Shown: positions 1-6,342 of the stretch, piece after piece
Layout: every line of letters starts with the position of its first letter
Position numbering within the stretch: position 1 is the first letter of the stretch
From: Alkanindiges sp.
GTDB lineage: Bacteria; Pseudomonadota; Gammaproteobacteria; Pseudomonadales; Moraxellaceae
Assembly: GCA_030152125.1 (NCBI GenBank)
Contig: JASLIR010000078.1
Location: forward strand, 1-8,282
Direction: 5' to 3'
DNA length: 8,282 bases
Notes under the pieces: model-generated
What the model saw: the letters and a program-made list of their open reading frames with translations, nothing else
The model's database searches: none
What the model was told of the DNA's origin: nothing
Program-made: the position numbers and the translations under genes

Positions 1-232
1 CCAGACGATTGTCTGCCGACTCTTCATACAGGCGTTGTAGCAGCACTTCGGCGCGTTCTACCGCGTCCAGCTCACCATCCAGAATAAACAGGTCACCGCG
101 CTGGGCAACTTTGACATCAAGACGCTGTTCTATCAGTTTAAGATGGGCGTTGTAGGCGCCTAACATGGATTTTAAACGTTCCAGCGTTACGCCGGAAAAC
201 TCAACTGTACGACGAACAGATGCTGTCAACAT
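1..232 (-). CDS. ybeZ: YbeZ / PhoH-like ATPase, N-terminal part (cut by window edge)
   Basis: Partial gene read on the minus strand; the start is ATG at 232-230, preceded by a good AAGGA ribosome site 5-6 bases upstream. The 77 visible residues begin MLTASVRRTVEFSG and contain the small N-terminal domain typical of the PhoH-like YbeZ family (LGAYNAHLKLIEQRL, then VAQRGDLFILDG and a helix VERAEVLLQRLYEE). The P-loop ATPase domain would lie beyond the window edge. In E. coli this cytoplasmic protein belongs to the miaB-ybeZ-ybeY group and is linked to ribosome and RNA maturation through YbeY. Here miaB lies on the same strand upstream but about 1.8 kb away, with a plus-strand gene between, so ybeZ probably has its own promoter in 233-592. 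Identification rests on N-domain similarity and the preserved order after miaB. Confidence 0.85.
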   Translation of the reverse strand, partial: MLTASVRRTVEFSGVTLERLKSMLGAYNAHLKLIEQRLDVKVAQRGDLFILDGELDAVERAEVLLQRLYEESADNRL

Positions 233-427
233 ATTTCCTTTTATCAGGCCAGGCCAAAATTAAATACAAGATGAAATAAATGATGCCACATTCACTGTGT
301 CTCATAAACTATAAGATGGTGCCCTTAGCACATAATTCCGTTATAGCACGGTCAGCCACCGAATTTGATGATATTCGGCAAAAAAAATTGTGAATAAAAT
401 TGCAGTTGCCTGCACGCTGTTCAACTG

Positions 428-456
428 TTGATCTGAAGCATAGCGGCGCATAGAAC
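428..456 (+). promoter_or_regulatory. possible sigma70-type promoter for the hydrolase gene
   Basis: TTGATC at 428-433 and TAGAAC at 451-456 are separated by 17 bases; each matches the sigma70 consensus at four of six positions. It lies 137 bases before the hydrolase start, in the divergent gap with ybeZ (233-592). Apart from this the gap shows A/T-rich runs but no gene or strong repeat that I can support. This is a pattern match only. Confidence 0.25.
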
Positions 457-592
457 TGCCGGCGTAAAGGGTGTAAGCCGCTGCTAAAAAATGCTGGCTC
501 CTGCATGTTTTATCTGCAGCGCCGTTCTGGACGAGTCATTTAATTTACTTTATCGTCTGGCATATTCGCTAAAAAGCAGTTGGAAGTATTTC

Positions 593-1360
593 ATGTCAAA
601 AACAATATTCATGATTCATGGTATGTGGGGTTCCGGGGACATCTGGAACAATTACAAAAGTTATTTTGAGGCGCAGGGCTATCGGGTGATTACCCCAACA
701 TTACGCCTGCATGGGGAAAACTACCGCGCAGTGGCACCCGAAGCGCTGGGTACGGTAAGCATTCTGGATTACGCTGCAGATTTAGAGCAGGATATTCGTG
801 CGCTGGACGAAAAGCCAATCATTATTGGACATTCGATGGGTGGCTTGATCGGGCAGATTCTGGCCAGCCGTGGCCTGGCGGAAAAACTGGTGCTGTTAAC
901 TTCTGCACCGCCAGCCGGTATTCTGGCACTGCGTCCTTCGTCCACCAGAACCTTTTTATCCGTACTGAGCACCTGGGGTTTCTGGAAAAAACCGATGCGT
1001 CTTACCTTTGAAGAAGCCAAGTACGGCATTTTAGGTCTGCTTAGCCCGGAGGAGCAGGCGGTAGAGTATGCAAAATACTGCTTTGAATCTGGTCAGGCCG
1101 CCTACGAAATTGCTTTCTGGATACTGGATGGCAAAAAAGCCACGCATGTGGATACCAAGTCAGTCACCTGCCCGGTGCTGGTGATAGCCGGGGGCAAGGA
1201 CAAAATTGTACCTGTATCAGTAGTGAAGCAAATTGCCAAAAAGTATGAAAAAACCACGGCGGTGACGTTCAAGCTGTACGAGGAACATGCACATGCCATT
1301 CAGCGCCAGAAGGGCTGGCAGGACATTGCGGGTTTTGTGGCTGACTGGTTAAAGGCCTGA
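593..1360 (+). CDS. alpha/beta hydrolase (lysophospholipase/esterase-like)
   Basis: A 255-residue alpha/beta-hydrolase fold protein without a signal peptide, so probably cytoplasmic. An early HG turn (residues 9-10, in MIHGMWGSG) forms the oxyanion region. The nucleophile elbow GHSMGG puts the catalytic serine at Ser81. The acid is most likely Asp203 in GGKDKIVP, and the histidine is His232 or His234 in EEHAHAI. Length and motif order fit the AB_hydrolase_1/6 families; the substrate cannot be read from sequence. The frame is open back to 491, but I prefer ATG 593: it has GGAAG at 582-586 and the conserved fold starts right there, while the extra 34 residues look non-coding. The gene stands alone on the plus strand between the minus-strand genes ybeZ and miaB, which normally adjoin, so it looks like an insertion into that group. 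Transcripts should end at the 1861-1896 terminator or earlier. Confidence 0.9.
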   Translation: MSKTIFMIHGMWGSGDIWNNYKSYFEAQGYRVITPTLRLHGENYRAVAPEALGTVSILDYAADLEQDIRALDEKPIIIGHSMGGLIGQILASRGLAEKLVLLTSAPPAGILALRPSSTRTFLSVLSTWGFWKKPMRLTFEEAKYGILGLLSPEEQAVEYAKYCFESGQAAYEIAFWILDGKKATHVDTKSVTCPVLVIAGGKDKIVPVSVVKQIAKKYEKTTAVTFKLYEEHAHAIQRQKGWQDIAGFVADWLKA

Positions 1361-1364
1361 TAAG

Positions 1365-1445
1365 CCTGTAGTAAAAATTGAGACTGTTTCAAACATCTTG
1401 AAATATAGTCAAACGATCAAATGACGCCTACAGGAATAAGGCTTT
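1365..1445 (+). other. dyad-rich 3' region of the hydrolase gene
   Basis: Just after the hydrolase stop, CCTGTAG (1365-1371) pairs with CTACAGG (1428-1434). Nested inside is an imperfect hairpin around 1378-1412, with TTCAA and TTGAA arms. The sequence continues through AAGGC into a run of five T. It could act as a weak rho-independent terminator or mRNA 3' end, but the stem is imperfect. Confidence 0.3.
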
Positions 1446-1482
1446 TTAAGCAGGGCTTGGGAGCGAAGCTCTCAAATCTCAT

Positions 1483-1517
1483 CAACATTTCGAATGCCGT
1501 AGGCATTCGAAATGTTG
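1483..1517. repeat. 35-nt palindrome, 16-bp perfect arms
   Basis: Arms 1483-1498 and 1502-1517 (reading inward from CAACATTTCG) are perfectly complementary, with the 3-base loop GTA. No uninterrupted T tract follows on either strand; the plus side continues GCTTTTGAC. It may be a terminator-like hairpin, an RNA-stabilising hairpin, or one copy of a dispersed palindromic repeat. It lies 27 bases left of the terminal repeat of the next element. Confidence 0.75.
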
Positions 1518-1543
1518 GCTTTTGACTTTCTATAAACAGTATT

Positions 1544-1832
1544 TAACCTGAGTTCGGGTTAAGTTGCTTTTGCTTTTAAGGTCGTTCGCAACTGTTCGAG
1601 GCAGGACTACATATAAATTTATACTTTTAAATCAACATTGTAATAAACGAGCTACCGTGCTGGTATTAAACGAGTTTTGCGAATGACGATGGTTTTGCTT
1701 ACTTTTTCCGAAAAAAAAGTAAGGCCAGCCGCAGGCGAGTCCGCCCATTAAACCGTGAAACAGTAAGACTCCGCCATACAAAGCAAACTAAAATCAACCA
1801 ATTACCTTTTCTACTATCCCGAACTCAGGTTA
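1544..1832. mobile_element. MITE-like element A (289 bp, 15-bp terminal inverted repeats)
   Basis: TAACCTGAGTTCGGG at 1544-1558 is the exact reverse complement of CCCGAACTCAGGTTA at 1818-1832. The ends carry TA, which could be a TA target duplication of the IS630/Tc1-mariner kind. Alternatively, TATTTAA occurs at both edges (1540-1546 and 1831-1837), with one unmatched T on the right, and could be a longer duplication. The interior has no credible coding sequence. It holds a hairpin at 1698-1723 (arms CTTACTTTTT and AAAAAGTAAG) and two near copies of a TAATAAACGAG-like word around 1641-1675. Size, paired ends and lack of coding fit a non-autonomous element. No transposase is present and I could not test for other copies. 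Confidence 0.6.
1698..1723. repeat. hairpin inside element A
   Basis: Ten-base perfect arms 1698-1707 (CTTACTTTTT) and 1714-1723 (AAAAAGTAAG) enclose the loop CCGAAA. It is A/T-rich and not followed by a T tract. It most likely belongs to the architecture of element A rather than being a gene terminator. Confidence 0.6.
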
Positions 1833-1860
1833 TTTAAGCATTGATTACAGGATCAAAAGC

Positions 1861-1896
1861 GCAAAAAATGCCTTCGCAAGCGAAGGCATTTTTTGC
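1861..1896. terminator. bidirectional rho-independent terminator
   Basis: Perfect 16-bp arms at 1861-1876 and 1881-1896 with a 4-base loop CAAG. The GC core is GCCTTCG/CGAAGGC and the flanks are six A on one side and six T on the other, so both strands give a stem followed by a U run. It sits between the convergent hydrolase (plus) and miaB (minus, stop at 2026) and can end transcription from both. The 129 bases from here to the miaB stop contain nothing I recognise. Confidence 0.9.
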
Positions 1897-2025
1897 ATTG
1901 GGCTGGAGAGAAGACCCTCCAAACTACCCTTTTAAAGCAACTTGCAAAAGGCTCCAAAAGCAGCTTCTACTTGCTTCAACAGGCTCATCGTGTTTTTACG
2001 AGGGCTTTGGTGAAGCCACAAGCCA

Positions 2026-3480
2026 TTAAACGGCTTCCAGCCCACCGTCAACCAACTCGCCCTGTACCAGATTCATACTGATAATGCGGGTCACTTTAAT
2101 AGTGGCAAAGCGGCCAATCCAGCTGCTGTCGCCGGTAAATTGCACCAGGCGGGTATTGTCCGCACTGCCCATTAGCATGCCTTCAAAACGGTCAGATGGC
2201 TTTTCAATCAGTACGCGCAGGGTTTGACCCAGCATGGCGTTGGTTTTATCAATGGAAGAGGTTTTAATGACGGCCTTTACCTGGGCCAGACGCTCTTTTT
2301 TCACATCACTCGGTGTGTCATCCGGCAGGTCAGACGCTGGAGTGCCGGGGCGCTTGGAATAAATAAAGCTGTAGGAATGGTCAAAGTCCAAATCCTTAAT
2401 AAATTGCAGGGTTTCTGCAAACTCCTGATCACCTTCACCCGGAAAGCCGATAATAAAGTCGCTGGACAGGTGCATGTCGGGACGTACCTGACGCAGGCGT
2501 GCCACCTTGTCGATATATACATCAATGGTGTGGTTGCGCTTCATGGCGGCCAGTACCGGGTTGGAACCGCTTTGTACCGGTAAATGCAGGTGGGATACCA
2601 GCTGTGGCAAGTCAGCATACGCCTGAATCAGCTCGTCAGAGAACTCCAGCGGATGACTGGTGGTGTAGCGCAAGCGGCCAATGCCTGGAATTTCTGCAAC
2701 CAGACGCAGCAGGCTGGCAAAGTTACAGATGTCACCCTCAAAAGTCTCGCCACGGTAGCCATTCACGTTCTGGCCTAGCAGGGTTACTTCCCGCACGCCC
2801 TTAGCGGCAAGTCCTACAATTTCGGCCAGCACATCATCCAGCGGGCGGGAAACTTCCTCGCCACGGGTGTAGGGTACTACACAGAAAGAGCAGTATTTGG
2901 AGCAGCCTTCCATAATAGATACAAAGGCTTTGTGGCCTTCTACTTTGGGCTCGGGCAGGAAGTCGAATTTTTCAATATCCGGGAACGAAATATCGACCAG
3001 GCTGATTTTTTTACGTGACTGCTTATTGGTTTTATGTTCCTGATGCTGGTCCAGCATATTGGGCAGGCGGTGCAGGGTTTACGGGCCAAATACCATATCC
3101 ACATACGGCGCACGCTTCTGGATTACTTCGCCTTCCTGTGAGGCTACACAGCCACCTACACCAATCACCACATCTGGATTGGCTTCCTTGAATTTGCGCC
3201 AGCGTCCCAGTTCACTGAATACTTTTTCCTGTGCCTTTTCACGGATGGAGCAGGTATTCATCAGCAGTACATCGGCTTCCGCTGGATTATTGGTGACGAT
3301 GTAGCCATGCGAATCGCCCAGCAGGTCGGCCATGCGACTGCTGTCGTATTCGTTCATCTGACAACCTTGTGTCTCGATATATAAGCGTTTGACCGGCAGG
3401 GCGCCTGCTGTGGCCTGCACAGCGGATTGCACATGATCGGTTGCAGCAGATACTGAAGGAACAAAGGTTTGAACAGTCAT
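2026..3480 (-). pseudogene. miaB: tRNA-2-methylthio-N6-dimethylallyladenosine synthase MiaB, interrupted by one in-frame stop
   Basis: Radical-SAM methylthiotransferase converting i6A37 to ms2i6A37 in tRNAs reading UNN codons. On the minus strand the frame runs 484 codons (E. coli about 474). Start ATG 3480-3478 follows a GGGGAG site. The N-terminal methylthiotransferase domain (about 31-150) has its three cluster cysteines, Cys40 ([11 protein letters not shown]), Cys77 (NTCSIREKA) and Cys111 (GVGGCVA). The radical-SAM core has CSKYCSFC (Cys193, 197, 200), and a TRAM-like region ends the protein. Codon 134 is TAA (3081-3079): FGP, stop, [13 protein letters not shown], where MiaB proteins normally have FGPQTLHRLP. 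The frame is unchanged and no other damage is visible, so this is a CAA-to-TAA change or a sequencing error. Translation as written gives 133 residues (3480-3079) and perhaps a 343-residue piece from ATG 3057, which has no evident ribosome site and would lack all three N-terminal cysteines. The roughly 30 residues before [10 protein letters not shown] exceed the E. coli N-terminus. Confidence 0.93.
3079..3081 (-). other. in-frame TAA codon within miaB
   Basis: The minus strand reads GGC CCG TAA ACC CTG CAC CGC CTG CCC, giving G-P-stop-T-L-H-R-L-P, against the family consensus G-P-Q-T-L-H-R-L-P. One C-to-T transition in a CAA glutamine codon explains it, and the frame on both sides is the same. 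The other complete genes here end normally at TAA or TGA, so a general reassignment of TAA is unlikely. Confidence 0.9.
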
Positions 3481-3573
3481 GAAAACTCCCCACGCTCATC
3501 GTCAACCATCTGTTAAAGGACTGTTTCACAGGGCAAAAACAAAGAGCAGGCGTATACGTAAATAAATAGGCTG

Positions 3574-3594
3574 GGGTCTGTTGACATTAGACCC
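3574..3594. repeat. short dyad GGGTCT/AGACCC in the miaB upstream region
   Basis: GGGTCT (3574-3579) and AGACCC (3589-3594) flank GTTGACATT. It lies about 95 bases upstream of the miaB start, between the divergent miaB and slt. It might be an operator, part of a mobile-element end, or chance. The rest of 3481-3784 is A/T-rich; I see no clear promoter and only very short ORFs. Confidence 0.3.
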
Positions 3595-3784
3595 TAATAT
3601 AGCAACCGGAAATGATAACATTTTTATATTGAGGACTGTGTATTTTGGGTTCTTTTTTAGATAAACGTGCATCTGAGCCGATGGGGTGGCATGCTTTGAT
3701 AGTGCTGTTTGTTGTTTAAGTGTAAAAAATTAATGCGTTTGTTTACATAAGAGGACTATGTTGTCGGCAGGCCGCCTTTTAGAC

Positions 3785-4058
3785 TTAGGGCTTGCTGAGC
3801 GTTCATAAATGGATTGCGTTGTAGGCTAAAATTTCATCAGACAAGGCATGAAATGCAGACAATGGTTACTCCATTGCCCAATTTCATAACGCAGTATGAG
3901 GGAATTTTAGCCACAACCCTTTGGGACAGGGCCGTTTCTTGGCGCTACTGCGTTATGAATAATTCATTTAGAATGACTAAATATCACTATTCATGCCTTG
4001 TATCGCCTAAAAAAACGGCCACTGTCGCAATCATAGATGAAAACTCAACAAGCCCTAA
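3785..4058. mobile_element. MITE-like element B (274 bp) with interlocking stem-loops
   Basis: The ends are imperfect inverted repeats of 22 bases: TTAGGGCTTGCTGAG... at 3785-3806, against the reverse complement of 4037-4058, with three mismatches. Both ends carry TA outside GGGCTTG/CAAGCCC, which would suit a TA target duplication. Inside are two long imperfect stems: 3824-3865 with 3871-3912 (outer 10 bp GGCTAAAATT/AATTTTAGCC perfect, loop TTACT) and 3925-3961 with 3988-4026. Four related arms also allow another pairing: 3883-3896 matches 3946-3959 over 14 bp, and 3841-3851 matches 3991-4001 over 11 bp. No credible protein is encoded, although one frame is open across it. Its right end lies 41 bases before the preferred slt start. 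A non-autonomous element or a structured RNA fits; no transposase is present. Confidence 0.6.
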
Positions 4059-4099
4059 CACTGCTGAAATGTTGCCCAATCAATTGCTTGAGGTTATCA

Positions 4100-6103
4100 A
4101 TGTCTGGTCGTTTTTCTGGTAAAACTACCCCATTAAAAAATCGTATGAATAAAAACAAATTGATGATGCCTCTTAAGCTGGCGCTTGGTGTGCTGGCTGC
4201 CACGACACAGGTTCAGGTGTGGGCGGCAGATAGTGACTTTAATGCGGCATTGAGTGCGGCAAACAGCCGTAACCTGAATACGCTGGATATTTACCAGTTT
4301 TCCATGCAGGACAGTGTGCTGGCGTATTACCCCGAATACTGGAAGCTGAATCTTAATCTGGCGCAGCAATCGCCGCAGGCTATTAAGGCTTTTGTCAGTA
4401 AATATCCTGATTCGGCAATGGCAGAAAAACTGGCTGCCGATTATGTAGAGGCCAAAGTACAGCAGGGTGATTTCTCATCTGCCCAGCAATTAATTTCTGC
4501 CGTGAATAACCCGGACGATGCTGAGGCCTGTGCCATTGCGCAGGTGCAGGCCAGTGCAGGGGATGATCTGGTTTTGTCGGCTTATAAAAAAGTATGGCTG
4601 GTGACTAATAAGCAGCCGGATTTTTGTGAAGGCCTGTCACGCTTTTTATTAAATAGCCCCTTAATGACAGCCAAGGACAGGCAGCAGCGTTTGTGGACCT
4701 TGTTGCGCGCCAACCAGATGGGCAATAGTGTATTGACGGCACAAAGTATTGGTATTGGTTTAAATGGGACGGAATTAAGCAGTATTGCTGCAGAGCCTTT
4801 AAGCTATTTGCAAACTGCGGTGCTGGATAGCCCAGCCGATCAGGCCAGATTCCTGTTTGCGCTGGCACGCCTGGCGGATACCTCGGTCGATGTGGCAGCA
4901 GGGCAACTGGAAAGCGTGAAGGCAAAGTTGCCGGATGATGTGCAGAAGTTTGCTTACCGGATTATTGCTTATAAGGCTGCTACTTCGGTAATGCAAAATG
5001 GCTATAACCCGCAGTCGGTCAGCTGGTTTGACCAGAGTACCGGTTATCCGTTTAGTGATGAAGAAGCAGAGGCCTATGCCAGGCAGGCGATTCGCTTTAG
5101 CCAGTGGACTTCGTTATTAAAGGCGCTGGATGCCATGAGTCTGCCTACCCAGCAGCAGCGCGTCTGGCAATACTGGTTCGCACGTGCCAACGAGCAGCTT
5201 AAGGATGAGAAAAACCAGTCCATCGCTAAAGCCTTTTATACCAACCTGGCGCTGGAAGACGATTACTACGGTTTATTGGCACGTGACAAATTAGGTCAGA
5301 AACTGAATCAATTGGGCACTTCGTACACGCCGGGCGTGGCGGATTATCAGCGTCTGGATAATGACATTCATTTCCGCCGGGCCTTTTCGTTACGTAATGT
5401 TAACGCCTCAGCGGCTTATGCCAACCGGGAATGGAACTGGGCAGTGCGTCAGGCGCGGCAAAAAAATGATGATGCGCTACTTTTGGCAGCTGCAAGTCGC
5501 GCAAATAGCTTAGGTTGGTACGATAGAGCCATTTATGCGGCTGAACGGACCGAGAAGCAGCATAACTACGCTTTACAATTCTTAACACCGTTTAGGGAGG
5601 AAGTGGTCCAACACTCCGGCAATGTTGGTATTGATCCTGCATGGGTGTACGGGCTTATCCGTCAGGAGAGCCGTTTTGTGATGACGGCGCGTTCTCACGT
5701 TGGAGCAGGTGGCCTGATGCAAATCATGCCGGATACCGCCAAGTGGGTGGCCAGGCAGCTTAGTGAAGCTTACAGCAGTGCTGCGTTATCACAAATGCAA
5801 ACGAATATTCGATATGGCACGTTTTATTTAAGTCATATTCATCGACAACTGGATAGTCAGCCTGTGCTGGCAACGGCGGGCTATAATGCAGGTCCAAACC
5901 GTGCCAAGCGCTGGCAACCCGCAGGAACTGGAACTTTGGCAGCAGATCAATATACGGAAGCAATCCCTTTACTGGAAACCAGGGACTATGTCAAAAATGT
6001 CATGACCAACTCGGTATTTTATGCACTGTTGTTTGGGCAGGGTCCACAATCCATTGGTAAACGCATGGGGGAAATTCCCCCGCAGTATGCGGCGGGTTGG
6101 TGA
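4100..6103 (+). CDS. slt: soluble lytic murein transglycosylase (Slt70 family)
   Basis: Periplasmic enzyme cleaving the MurNAc-GlcNAc bond of peptidoglycan to leave 1,6-anhydro-MurNAc ends. With this start it has 667 residues. A basic n-region and hydrophobic stretch (PLKLALGVLAATTQ) lead to likely signal cleavage after VWA (Ala42). Residues from about 45 to 480 are the alpha-helical superhelix typical of Slt70, and the lysozyme-like SLT domain follows. The catalytic glutamate is Glu523 in IRQESRF; GLMQIMP is at 538-544, AGYNAGP at 593-599 and ETRDYVKNV from 626. All hallmark residues are present, so it should be active. The frame is open from 4037, but that ATG lies in the terminal repeat of element B. 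ATG 4100 has GAGG at 4090-4093 with ideal spacing. ATG 4145 would give a more usual signal peptide (652 residues) but has no evident ribosome site. It is the first gene of a probable operon with the next two. Confidence 0.95.
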   Translation: MSGRFSGKTTPLKNRMNKNKLMMPLKLALGVLAATTQVQVWAADSDFNAALSAANSRNLNTLDIYQFSMQDSVLAYYPEYWKLNLNLAQQSPQAIKAFVSKYPDSAMAEKLAADYVEAKVQQGDFSSAQQLISAVNNPDDAEACAIAQVQASAGDDLVLSAYKKVWLVTNKQPDFCEGLSRFLLNSPLMTAKDRQQRLWTLLRANQMGNSVLTAQSIGIGLNGTELSSIAAEPLSYLQTAVLDSPADQARFLFALARLADTSVDVAAGQLESVKAKLPDDVQKFAYRIIAYKAATSVMQNGYNPQSVSWFDQSTGYPFSDEEAEAYARQAIRFSQWTSLLKALDAMSLPTQQQRVWQYWFARANEQLKDEKNQSIAKAFYTNLALEDDYYGLLARDKLGQKLNQLGTSYTPGVADYQRLDNDIHFRRAFSLRNVNASAAYANREWNWAVRQARQKNDDALLLAAASRANSLGWYDRAIYAAERTEKQHNYALQFLTPFREEVVQHSGNVGIDPAWVYGLIRQESRFVMTARSHVGAGGLMQIMPDTAKWVARQLSEAYSSAALSQMQTNIRYGTFYLSHIHRQLDSQPVLATAGYNAGPNRAKRWQPAGTGTLAADQYTEAIPLLETRDYVKNVMTNSVFYALLFGQGPQSIGKRMGEIPPQYAAGW

Positions 6104-6141
6104 TGTTGTTTGACGGCAATAAAAAAGGCTGGGAGTGCAGC

Positions 6142-6333
6142 ATGCAACAGGGAACACAGCAGCGCCGCCAGATGATGTGGCATTGGCAGCCTAAATTTGT
6201 ACAGTTTGCACAAGCGGTTTGTTTGCATCTTTTACGATTGGTCAACAGATTGACTATAGGCTTGGAAGCCGTACAGGTACACTATGATAAAACAATGTTT
6301 TCAGTAACTTGCTTTAAGCGTTTGGTTTGGTGA
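6142..6333 (+). CDS. small unrecognised protein, coupled to slt
   Basis: A 63-residue ORF starting MQQGTQQRRQMMWHW, preceded by GGGAG at 6130-6134 with 7-base spacing. An in-frame ATG at 6103 overlaps the slt stop as TGATG and would give 76 residues; I prefer 6142 for its ribosome site. The product is basic at the N-terminus, with one amphipathic or weakly hydrophobic helix (FVQFAQAVCLHLLRLVNRL) and no signal peptide or full membrane segment. I do not recognise a family. Its stop at 6331-6333 is 9 bases before the RNase T2-like start, so it sits like a middle operon gene. The tight spacing and ribosome site favour a real gene, but chance cannot be excluded at this length. Confidence 0.5.
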   Translation: MQQGTQQRRQMMWHWQPKFVQFAQAVCLHLLRLVNRLTIGLEAVQVHYDKTMFSVTCFKRLVW

Positions 6334-6342
6334 TTGATATCA

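Noticed and set aside
309..506. 65-codon minus-strand frame in the ybeZ-hydrolase gap
   Set aside because: No convincing ribosome site, atypical composition; probably a chance opening.
1841..2081. Two overlapping 62-codon plus-strand frames
   Set aside because: They run through the bidirectional terminator and into the end of miaB; no ribosome site and low-complexity composition.
2224..2804. Plus-strand frames of 64-119 codons inside miaB
   Set aside because: Shadows of the minus-strand miaB coding sequence.
2026..3057. Independent gene for a short radical-SAM protein (343 aa) starting at 3057
   Set aside because: It is the in-frame continuation of miaB after the TAA; the ATG aligns with an internal Met of MiaB (LPNMLDQHQ) and has no ribosome site.
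3581..3586. TTGACA as a plus-strand -35 box
   Set aside because: A perfect hexamer, but no -10-like sequence 16-18 bases downstream; TAATAT follows after only 8 bases.
3758..3808. 16-codon frame beginning at ATG 3758 and running into the left end of element B
   Set aside because: GAGG is too close to the ATG and the peptide is tiny; a gene truncated by the element cannot be shown.
3814..4122. 102-codon plus-strand open frame across element B
   Set aside because: It starts at TTG with no ribosome site, consists of the element's inverted repeats and overlaps the slt start in another frame; the product resembles no protein.
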